The notes beneath the pieces were generated by a model. That model was not told where the DNA came from. It made no database searches and was given only the letters and a program-made list of their open reading frames with translations. The position numbers and the translations under genes are program-made. DNA of 52,967 nucleotides from Mesorhizobium sp. ORS 3359 (GTDB lineage: Bacteria > Pseudomonadota > Alphaproteobacteria > Rhizobiales > Rhizobiaceae), in contig CCNC01000169.1 in assembly GCA_000824845.1 (NCBI GenBank), positions 1 through 52,967 of the forward strand, written 5' to 3'. Shown here piece by piece: positions 46,631-52,967 of the stretch (the stretch's first letter is position 1; every line of letters starts with the position of its first letter).

Positions 46631-47182
46631 TCAGGCGGCGCTCGGCACCAGCTGGCGGCTGCCGCCGAAGGCGAGCGCGGCGCCGAGCGCAATCACCATT
46701 GCCATGCCGGCAAGAATGCCGATGTCGTGCAGAGTGGGCTTCAGCACCATGTCGGCGATGATCACCAGCATCACCGCATAATCGAGGCGCGCCCATCTCA
46801 TCATGCGCTGGCCGATGGCAAGGACGGCTGGCGTCACACCCTGCTCGGCGACCATGGCGCCCATGCGCTCGCCGGTCGGCTTGAAGATCAGCATGCCGAT
46901 CGAGAAGGTCGTGGCGTAGCCGACGAGGCCGATGACGATCCACAGTTCGGTGAAGCCGACCCAGACGCCGCACATGACGAGACCGAAGACCAGCGTCAGC
47001 ATCGACATCGGCGCGAAGAACCTGCCGCCGAGCTGTCCGCTGGCGCGCATTGCCTGCAGCTTGTCCTCGATGTTGCCGGCGCGCTCGGCCAGCACGCCGA
47101 GCAGGAACAGCACGAAGCCGCCGCCGACCCACAGGATAGCCGAAACGACGTGAAGGAATTTGACGCTCGAATACCAATCCAT
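46631..47182 (-). CDS. DUF2269 membrane protein
   Basis: 183 aa, four to five hydrophobic segments. MDWYSSVKFLHVVSAILWVGGGFVLFLLGVLAERAGN is the typical start of DUF2269 (predicted integral membrane protein); His11 and a later WARLDYAVM motif are conserved in form. Function unknown; relatives are annotated as copper-resistance-like. ATG 47182. The upstream 534-base intergenic region contains CtrA boxes that could also serve this gene. Confidence 0.83.
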   Translation of the reverse strand: MDWYSSVKFLHVVSAILWVGGGFVLFLLGVLAERAGNIEDKLQAMRASGQLGGRFFAPMSMLTLVFGLVMCGVWVGFTELWIVIGLVGYATTFSIGMLIFKPTGERMGAMVAEQGVTPAVLAIGQRMMRWARLDYAVMLVIIADMVLKPTLHDIGILAGMAMVIALGAALAFGGSRQLVPSAA

Positions 47183-47414
47183 GGTTTGCTCCCGGATATC
47201 CCGCCTGATTTCAAGCGGCGAGGATTTGCGCGCCGCTCAGAGGAGCGGCCTTTTGCGTGGCGCGTGTTTCGGAACGATGCCGCGGCAGCGGCGGGCATGT
47301 TACAGGCGGCCACGATCGGCATTCGAAAATCCGGTTTTAGACGATCCCCAGCGGGGGAGCCGCTGTCCTGTTCCGGCACAGGGAAGCGCGTTCGCTTAAA
47401 AAATCGCTGTCGCG

Positions 47415-47429
47415 TTAAGGGTTCGTTAA
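47415..47429. promoter_or_regulatory. CtrA-binding site (TTAA-N7-TTAA) before the sRNA candidate
   Basis: TTAA-GGGTTCG-TTAA; on the minus strand it reads TTAACGAACCCTTAAC, matching the TTAA-N7-TTAAC consensus. Its centre lies about 34 bases before the predicted sRNA start, the position at which CtrA activates promoters in Caulobacter. Confidence 0.75.
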
Positions 47430-47453
47430 GCTTTACAGGCGTTTACTATGCGC

Positions 47454-47552
47454 ATCCAGTTTTGCTGGATTCTTACCGAGTGGTTGGAGCCACTTTGTTT
47501 GACGCCTCCCTGTTAAACTCCTGAGAGCCGCCTTATCCGCGGCTCTTTTTTT
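47454..47552 (+). ncRNA. Candidate trans-acting small RNA
   Basis: About 100 nt. Hairpin 1 ATCCAG-TTTTG-CTGGAT (47454-47470), hairpin 2 AGTGG-TTGGAG-CCACT (47479-47494), a single-stranded TTTGACGCCTCCCTG segment with the anti-Shine-Dalgarno-like CCTCCC (47505-47510), then a strong terminator. A -10-like TACTAT is at 47444-47449. No open reading frame on either strand explains the terminator. The layout is that of Hfq-type rhizobial sRNAs; the family is not identified. Confidence 0.6.
47524..47552 (+). terminator. Rho-independent terminator of the candidate sRNA
   Basis: AGAGCCGC-CTTATCC-GCGGCTCT followed by seven T. No protein gene on the plus strand precedes it: the nearest ends at 46585. 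Confidence 0.92.
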
Positions 47553-47585
47553 GTCCGCAGGCGGCCGGCTTCAAAGCAGCCGGCG

Positions 47586-47600
47586 TTAACCGTTTGTTAA
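47586..47600. promoter_or_regulatory. CtrA-binding site (TTAA-N7-TTAA) upstream of rcdA
   Basis: TTAA-CCGTTTG-TTAA, 117 bases before the rcdA start; the minus-strand reading TTAACAAACGGTTAAC fits the full consensus. A CcrM methylation site GAATC (47685-47689) lies between it and the start codon. Confidence 0.78.
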
Positions 47601-47716
47601 ACATGCGCTTGCCTTCATGGGCATCGAAGCGCATTTTCAAGCCTCAGTCATTTAAGGGTGCTGGCCACGTCGGCAAGGATAGTCGAATCGGCTGGCGGCA
47701 GTGCAGGGGCGTATCG

Positions 47717-48247
47717 ATGAACGAGCCTTCGAAGGGCAGCGCGAAAACCATCAAGCTGGCGGAGCGCCGGGTTTTCTCCCAATCCTTCAAGCCGCTCTAC
47801 CAGGAAGGCATGGGGCTGGTCGAGCAGGCCGCCGAGTATCTTGATGGCAAGGGCAGGCTCGAGGCCAAGAAATTGTCGCGCACGGCCGCGACCCTCTATG
47901 CGGCGGAATCGATGCGGCTGACCACAAGGCTGATGCAGGTCGCCTCCTGGCTTTTGCTGCAGCGCGCGGCGAATTCCGGCGAAATGACGCGCGACCAGGT
48001 GGCCTCGGAGAAATCCAAGGTGCGGCTGGATACCGCGTCGGCGCATGACGAGGCGCTTGGCTGGAACGAGCTGCCGAAGGAATTTCTCGATCTGGTGACG
48101 CGCTCGCTGCGCCTGCAGGCGCTGGTACGGCGCATGGACGAGGAAATCTATGGCGGTGTCGTCGCCGAGACGCACGCGCCCAGTCGCCGGGCCAATCCGG
48201 TTTCCGACCAGATCAGCCTTTTGAACACGGCGTTCGCGCGCGGCTGA
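47717..48247 (+). CDS. rcdA: RcdA-family protease adaptor (DUF1465)
   Basis: 176 aa. In Caulobacter RcdA, with CpdR and PopA, delivers the cell-cycle regulator CtrA to ClpXP for timed degradation. The helical core EGMGLVEQAAEYLDGKGR, ATLYAAESMRLTTRLMQVASWLLLQRAANSGEMT and KSKVRLDT is the DUF1465 pattern. ATG 47717 follows CAGGGGC. The promoter region has a full CtrA site and a GANTC site, so CtrA probably controls its own proteolysis adaptor. Ends 211 bases before the glycosyltransferase. Confidence 0.88.
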   Translation: MNEPSKGSAKTIKLAERRVFSQSFKPLYQEGMGLVEQAAEYLDGKGRLEAKKLSRTAATLYAAESMRLTTRLMQVASWLLLQRAANSGEMTRDQVASEKSKVRLDTASAHDEALGWNELPKEFLDLVTRSLRLQALVRRMDEEIYGGVVAETHAPSRRANPVSDQISLLNTAFARG

Positions 48248-48458
48248 CACCGCGTTTGCAATAAACGCTGAGATAGCGCCGGCGGCCTCCCCATCCGAGC
48301 CGTCGCAGCGAAGGCCCCACCTTCGCGGGAAGAAATACCCTTGCCTGGAAGCGATAGGCCTCTAGTTGGAGCCGTTCGCCGCAGCCGGGTCGACCCGAGC
48401 CGGATTTGCAAGAAAATCACCGTCACTGTGACCAAAGCAGATTGCGAGGCTTGATCCC

Positions 48459-49523
48459 GTGCATTCGCCATTGGACCGCATTCCGGTATCGATCATCATC
48501 CCCAACTACAATTACGAACAGTTTCTCGGGCGCGCCATCGACAGCGCGTTGGAGCAGGACCACCGAAATGTCGAGGTCGTGGTCGTCGACGACGCATCGA
48601 CGGATGCGTCGGTTGCCGTCATCGAATCCTATGGCGACAAGATCCGCCCGTGCCTGAGGCGCAGGAATGGCGGGCATGGCGCAGCATTCAACACCGGATT
48701 CGAGGCGAGCACCGGGGAGATCATCCTTTTCCTGGACGCCGACGATTATCTCTATCCGAACGCCGTCTCCGAGGTCCTGGACGAGTGGGATGCGGATGTC
48801 GCCCAGGCGCAATTCCGGCTGCATCTCGTTGATGAGGACCAGCAGATCAAGGACGTCTTTCCCCCTCCGGAACAGCCGTTCGATTCAGGCGACGTCGTGC
48901 CAGAATTGTTGCGCAAGGGGCGCTACCGTACGACGGTGACAAGCGGGCTGGCGTTCGACCGCGAGGCCCTGGAACCGATAATGCCCATGCCTGAAAGCGA
49001 TTTCCGGCAAGGCGCCGATGGCTACCTGGCAACACTGGCGCCGCTTCACGGAGAAGTGAAATCCATCGACACCTGCCTTGGCGCCTACCGCATCCACGGC
49101 TCCAACCATTCGGTCTTCGCCGAAAAGCTTGCCGAGCGGGCGCGCTGGCGCATGCAGCATGACTTCCGGCGCCTCGAAGCCCTGTCCGGCCGGGCGGCCG
49201 AGATCGGCTTGACCATGCCGCCGGATGCCGGCCTTCACGATCCGGTTCACCTGGAAGAGCGGCTGGCTTCGCTCTGCGTCGACGAGCCCCGGCATCCGGT
49301 TGAAACCGACTCCCGGCTGGGGCTGGCAAGAGCGGGCGCCGCCGCCAGCCTGGAAATGAACGCATCCTGGCGGCGGCGGGCGACCCTGGCGGCCTGGTTC
49401 CTCAGCATCGGACTCCTGCCGCAGCGCATGGGCAATGCGGTGCTGGCATGGAAGCTGGTGGCGTCGTCCCGGCCGGCGGCCCTCACGCGGCTGTCGAAAA
49501 CCCTCCGTCGCATGACGAATTAG
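48459..49523 (+). CDS. Family 2 glycosyltransferase
   Basis: 354 aa. GT-A fold: PVSIIIPNYNYEQFLGRAIDSAL, VVVDDASTDAS, NGGHGAAFNTGFEASTGEIILFLDADDYLYP with the metal-binding DADD. The C-terminal part (from about 230) is helical and ends in a hydrophobic segment, WFLSIGLLPQRMGNAVLAWKLV. Donor and acceptor are not deducible. Start GTG 48459 has a weak site (GAGGC). Not part of an evident polysaccharide cluster. Confidence 0.87.
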   Translation: MHSPLDRIPVSIIIPNYNYEQFLGRAIDSALEQDHRNVEVVVVDDASTDASVAVIESYGDKIRPCLRRRNGGHGAAFNTGFEASTGEIILFLDADDYLYPNAVSEVLDEWDADVAQAQFRLHLVDEDQQIKDVFPPPEQPFDSGDVVPELLRKGRYRTTVTSGLAFDREALEPIMPMPESDFRQGADGYLATLAPLHGEVKSIDTCLGAYRIHGSNHSVFAEKLAERARWRMQHDFRRLEALSGRAAEIGLTMPPDAGLHDPVHLEERLASLCVDEPRHPVETDSRLGLARAGAAASLEMNASWRRRATLAAWFLSIGLLPQRMGNAVLAWKLVASSRPAALTRLSKTLRRMTN

Positions 49524-49653
49524 GTTCTGGATTTGGGTATGCCGGCTGCGAGCGCCGGCTCAACAGGATTTGAATGGGATCTTAGGACCGCAGCTGTTTC
49601 CGGTTTGTTCACATTTCGCTGGCATCGCTTGCCGCCGAGGTTAAACTTGGCGC

Positions 49654-50163
49654 ATGGGGGAAGCGATTCGCATCATCGGCATCGATCCGGGTCTAAGGCG
49701 CACCGGATGGGGCATCATCGATAGCCTCGGCAATTCGCTGCGCTTCATCGCGTCCGGCACCGTGCGCTCGGATGACAAGGCGCCGCTCGCGACGCGACTC
49801 TGCCAATTGCATGACGGGCTGGCCGAGGTGCTGCATCAGGCCATGCCGCATGAGGCGGCGGTCGAGCAGACCTTCGTCAACAAGGATGCGACGGCGACGC
49901 TGAAGCTCGGCCAGGCGCGCGGCATCGCCATGCTGGTGCCGGCGCGCGCCGGGCTGGTCGTCGCCGAATACGCGCCCAATGCGGTCAAGAAGGCGGTGAT
50001 CGGCGTCGGCCATGGCGAGAAGAAGCAGATCCATATGATGGTGAAGGTGCTGATGCCGAAGGCGGTCTTCGACACGGACGACGCCGCCGACGCCCTTGCC
50101 ATCGCCATCTGCCATGCGCATCACCGCCCGAGCGTCGCCTATCGGATGGCGGTTGCGGGGTGA
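49654..50163 (+). CDS. ruvC: Holliday junction endonuclease RuvC
   Basis: 169 aa. Acidic catalytic residues seen in IGIDPGLRRTGWG (Asp), AAVEQTFVNKD (Glu) and DTDDAADALAIAICHA (two Asp). It resolves Holliday junctions with RuvAB. ATG 49654, eleven bases before ruvA; the ruvCAB order is usual for alphaproteobacteria. I see no GTTC-N7-GTTC SOS box in the 130 bases upstream. Confidence 0.95.
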   Translation: MGEAIRIIGIDPGLRRTGWGIIDSLGNSLRFIASGTVRSDDKAPLATRLCQLHDGLAEVLHQAMPHEAAVEQTFVNKDATATLKLGQARGIAMLVPARAGLVVAEYAPNAVKKAVIGVGHGEKKQIHMMVKVLMPKAVFDTDDAADALAIAICHAHHRPSVAYRMAVAG

Positions 50164-50173
50164 GGGGAAAATC

Positions 50174-50794
50174 ATGATCGGCAAGCTGAAAGGCACGCTG
50201 GACGAGATCGACGAGGATAGCTGCGTCATCGACGTGCATGGCGTCGGCTATATCGCCCATTGCTCGGCGCGCACGCTGGCATCTCTGCCATCACCCGGGG
50301 AGGCGGTGGTGCTTTTCATCGAGACCTATGTGCGCGAGGACATGATCCGGCTCTACGGCTTCCAGACGGGGCTGGAGCGCGAGTGGTTCCGGCTTTTGAT
50401 GAACAATGTGCAGGGCGTCGGCGCCAAGGTGGCGTTGGCGGTGCTGTCGACGCTGGCGCCGGCCGACCTTGCCAATGCGATCGCGCTGCGCGACATCGCC
50501 ATGGTTTCCCGCGCGCCCGGCGTGGGCAAGAAGGTGGCCGAGCGCATCGTCACCGAATTGCGCACCAAGGCCCCGGCCTATGCGGGCGCGGCCACCGGCA
50601 CGATCGGGCTCAAGCAGGAGCTAGGCGAAGGCGTCGCGGCCGCGCCGATCACGGATGCGGTCTCGGCGCTCGTCAATCTCGGCTATTCGCGCGACATAGC
50701 GGCGAACGCGGTCGCGGCGGCGCTGAAATCGGCCGGCGAGGGCGCGGATGCCTCGAAGTTGATCCGCTTCGGGCTGAAGGAACTGGCGCGGTGA
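50174..50794 (+). CDS. ruvA: Holliday junction branch-migration protein RuvA
   Basis: 206 aa. MIGKLKGTLDEIDEDSCVIDVHGVGYIAHCS begins the OB-fold domain; helix-hairpin-helix VQGVGAKVALAVLS and APGVGKKVAERIVTELR are clear; domain III at the end recruits RuvB. ATG 50174 is the family start although the frame is open upstream. It lies between ruvC and ruvB in one operon. Confidence 0.95.
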   Translation: MIGKLKGTLDEIDEDSCVIDVHGVGYIAHCSARTLASLPSPGEAVVLFIETYVREDMIRLYGFQTGLEREWFRLLMNNVQGVGAKVALAVLSTLAPADLANAIALRDIAMVSRAPGVGKKVAERIVTELRTKAPAYAGAATGTIGLKQELGEGVAAAPITDAVSALVNLGYSRDIAANAVAAALKSAGEGADASKLIRFGLKELAR

Positions 50795-50837
50795 GGCAGC
50801 GCTTGTCCCGCCACCGGTCCTATGCCAGGAAAGCGGC

Positions 50838-51875
50838 ATGAGCCTTTCGCCCCGCCTCATTGCCCCCGACAAGCGCGGCGAGGATGCCGAGCAGACGCTG
50901 CGGCCGCAGTCGCTCGACGAGTTCGTCGGCCAGGCGGCGGTGCGCGCGAATCTCAAGGTCTTCGTCGATGCCGCCAAGAGCCGCGGCGAGGCGCTCGACC
51001 ATGTGCTGTTCGTCGGCCCACCGGGGCTCGGCAAGACGACGCTGGCGCAGATCATGGCGCGCGAGCTCGGCGTCAACTTCCGCTCAACCTCCGGCCCGGT
51101 CATCGCCAAGGCCGGCGACCTTGCCGCGCTGCTCACCAATCTCGAGGAACGCGACGTCCTCTTCATCGATGAAATCCATCGCCTCAACCCGGCGGTCGAG
51201 GAAATCCTCTATCCGGCGATGGAGGATTTCCAGCTCGACCTGATCATAGGCGAGGGGCCGGCGGCGCGCTCGGTCAAGATCGACCTTGCCCGCTTTACCC
51301 TGGTAGCGGCGACGACGAGGCTCGGGCTTCTCACCAATCCGCTGCGCGACCGGTTCGGCATTCCGGTGCGGCTCAATTTCTACACGGTCGAGGAGCTGGA
51401 GCAGATCGTGCGCCGCGGCGCCCGGATCCTCTCGATGCCGCTCGGCGACGACGGGGCGGTCGAGATCGCGCGCCGCGCGCGCGGCACTCCGCGCATCGCC
51501 GGCCGGCTCTTGCGCCGGGTGCGCGATTTCGCCAGCGTCGCGGGCGCCGCGCATGTCGACCGCAAGATCGCCGACGAGGCGTTGACCAGGCTGGAGGTCG
51601 ACGCGCTCGGCCTCGACGCGCTCGACCGCCGCTATCTGTCGATGATCGCGCGCAATTTCGGCGGCGGGCCGGTCGGCATCGAGACGATCGCGGCCGGGCT
51701 TTCCGAGCCGCGCGACGCGATCGAGGACATCATCGAGCCCTATCTCATCCAGCAGGGCTTCATCCAGCGCACGCCGCGCGGCCGCGTGCTGACCGCCAAT
51801 GCCTGGCGGCATCTGGGGCTCGACCCGCCAAAGGATATCGCCCAGCAGCAGATCAGCCTGTTCCAGGAAGAGTAA
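50838..51875 (+). CDS. ruvB: Holliday junction branch-migration ATPase RuvB
   Basis: 345 aa. AAA+ helicase: Walker A GPPGLGKTT, Walker B VLFIDEIHRLNP, sensor 1 AATTRLGLLTNPLRDRFG and the C-terminal winged helix ending TPRGRVLTANAWRHLGL. It drives branch migration with RuvA. ATG 50838, 43 bases after ruvA. The 131-base gap to the next gene holds no feature I can name. Confidence 0.96.
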   Translation: MSLSPRLIAPDKRGEDAEQTLRPQSLDEFVGQAAVRANLKVFVDAAKSRGEALDHVLFVGPPGLGKTTLAQIMARELGVNFRSTSGPVIAKAGDLAALLTNLEERDVLFIDEIHRLNPAVEEILYPAMEDFQLDLIIGEGPAARSVKIDLARFTLVAATTRLGLLTNPLRDRFGIPVRLNFYTVEELEQIVRRGARILSMPLGDDGAVEIARRARGTPRIAGRLLRRVRDFASVAGAAHVDRKIADEALTRLEVDALGLDALDRRYLSMIARNFGGGPVGIETIAAGLSEPRDAIEDIIEPYLIQQGFIQRTPRGRVLTANAWRHLGLDPPKDIAQQQISLFQEE

Positions 51876-52006
51876 CGCAGATTTGTTCGCCGCTCGGCCA
51901 AGCAAGGGCCGATCTGCGCAGAATCTGCGCGCCTTGGCCCAGCTGAGGGCGCAATTGCCGCCTTTAAGGCAGCTTCCTGACAAATCCCAAGGGGCTTGGG
52001 CCGTCC

Positions 52007-52909
52007 ATGATCACCAGACGCGGTTTCCTGCGCCTTGTCGGCGGTTCGGCCTTCGCCATGGTGTCACTCGGCGCCTATGCGGTCGGTATCGAGCCGATGC
52101 TGCTGACGCATGTGAAGCGCTACGCGCTGACGCCGCCGCATTGGCCGGCCGGCCTCAAGCTGCGGGTCGTCGCGCTGGCCGACATCCATGCCTGCCGGCC
52201 CTGGATGACGCCGGAGCGGATCGCGGCGCTGGCCGAGCAGGCCAATGCGCTGCAGCCGGACGTCATCGTCATGCTTGGCGACTACCCTGCGGGAACCCGC
52301 ATGGTGACCGGCTGGGTGAACGCATCCGAATGGGCGCCGGCGCTCTCCGGGCTGAAGGCGCCGTTCGGCGTGTTCTCGATCCTCGGCAATCACGACTGGT
52401 GGGAGGATCGCTCGGCACAGGCGGCTGGGGCAGGGCCGACAATTTCCCGCAAGGCGCTCGAGGCTGTCGGCATTCCGGTGCTGGAGAACGACGTGGTGCA
52501 CTTGGAAAAGGACGGGAAAGGCTTCTGGATCGCCGGGCTGGCCGACCAGATTGCGCTCTTGCCGGACAGGGCAAAGGGCCGCGAGGGGCTTACCGGCCTC
52601 GACGATCTTCCGGGCACGCTCGCCAAGGTCGGCGACAGCGATCCCATCATCCTGCTCGCGCATGAGCCGGATATCTTTCCGAAGGTGCCGCGGCGGGTTT
52701 CGCTGACGCTGTCCGGACACACGCATGGCGGACAGGTGCGGCTGTTCGGCTATTCGCCGGTCGTGCCTTCCGCCTATGGCAATCGCTATGCCTACGGCCA
52801 TGTCGTCGAGAACGACCGCAACCTGATTGTCTCGGGCGGTCTCGGCTTCAGCATTGCGCCGATCCGCTTCGGCGTGCGGCCGGAGATATTGCAGATCGAT
52901 CTTGGCTAA
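52007..52909 (+). CDS. Tat-exported calcineurin-like metallophosphoesterase
   Basis: 300 aa. Tat signal at the start (TRRGFLRLVGGSAFAMVSLGAYAVG), then the metallophosphoesterase motifs ADIHACRPW, LGDYPAG, GNHDWWED, LAHEPD and SGHTHGGQ. YkuE-like proteins of this type are periplasmic or membrane-facing phosphoesterases; the substrate is unknown. ATG 52007 gives the twin-arginine motif directly. The last 58 bases of the window hold only a small ACCTG/CAGGT hairpin. Confidence 0.92.
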   Translation: MITRRGFLRLVGGSAFAMVSLGAYAVGIEPMLLTHVKRYALTPPHWPAGLKLRVVALADIHACRPWMTPERIAALAEQANALQPDVIVMLGDYPAGTRMVTGWVNASEWAPALSGLKAPFGVFSILGNHDWWEDRSAQAAGAGPTISRKALEAVGIPVLENDVVHLEKDGKGFWIAGLADQIALLPDRAKGREGLTGLDDLPGTLAKVGDSDPIILLAHEPDIFPKVPRRVSLTLSGHTHGGQVRLFGYSPVVPSAYGNRYAYGHVVENDRNLIVSGGLGFSIAPIRFGVRPEILQIDLG

Positions 52910-52967
52910 GGCGTACCTGATATTCAGGTGAGCCCGGCCTGCGAATGACGGCTTCCGGCGCTTCCGG

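Noticed and set aside
49524..49653. SOS box upstream of ruvC
   Set aside because: Single GTTC words occur, but no GTTC-N7-GTTC pair as used in alphaproteobacteria.

Overview
The window looks like a chromosomal segment of a Mesorhizobium-type alphaproteobacterium (order Hyphomicrobiales). The evidence is high GC with strong third-position G/C bias, a rhizobial-length pyruvate carboxylase (1152 aa), GapR (DUF2312) and RcdA (DUF1465) homologues, CtrA-type TTAA-N7-TTAA boxes, a 6S RNA next to the 5-formyltetrahydrofolate cyclo-ligase gene, and several dispersed rhizobial intergenic palindromes. I see no prophage, insertion sequence, CRISPR array, tRNA or rRNA. Most of the window is core chromosome.

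Layout. 1-2050: methylmalonate-semialdehyde dehydrogenase (mmsA), whose 3' end is tandemly repeated downstream of its stop. 2270-4200: a small secreted protein, an NTF2-like/SDR gene pair and a divergent HxlR regulator. 4200-8250: a GntR-controlled hydroxyproline catabolic cluster (deaminase, D-hydroxyproline oxidoreductase, 2-epimerase). 8280-9725: a LysR regulator divergent from a solitary ectoine synthase. 10140-15985: a branched-chain amino-acid ABC transporter (livH, livM, livG, livF, a small membrane protein, a binding protein) closed by a strong terminator; its LivG carries a Lys/Ala-rich tail. 16250-21030: pyruvate carboxylase, GapR and two small unknown genes. 21080-24470 (minus): msrB, then an operon of MoxR ATPase, an unknown protein, a GNAT acetyltransferase and a CoxE-like VWA protein.

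24630-29470: 6S RNA, fthC, a YmdB-type phosphodiesterase, TerC, an SRPBCC/ArsR divergent pair, a YebC-family regulator and a SelW-like protein. 29500-33280: a DUF1772/TetR divergent pair with clear operators, rpmE and an ABC exporter. 33280-35540 (minus): a VapBC-type module and an M32 carboxypeptidase. 35690-43180: DUF1304, a secreted protein, a MotA/OmpA-type membrane pair, a hemolysin III-family protein, suhB-like phosphatase, efp, a Sel1-repeat protein and a ThiE-like protein. 43360-47180: a class III cyclase, SRPBCC, GNAT, TauE/SafE and DUF2269 proteins. 47183-48250: a long intergenic region with two CtrA boxes and a terminator-capped candidate sRNA, followed by rcdA. 48459-52909: a glycosyltransferase, ruvC-ruvA-ruvB and a Tat-exported metallophosphoesterase.

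The most interesting loci are the intergenic region before rcdA (CtrA boxes, a GANTC site and an undescribed sRNA candidate), the LivG tail, the palindromic repeat read in frame at the N-terminus of the hydroxyproline oxidoreductase, the mmsA 3'-end tandem array and the solitary ectoine synthase. Nothing here is plainly a new multi-gene defence or biosynthetic system. All functional calls rest on reading translated motifs by eye; no database search was possible.
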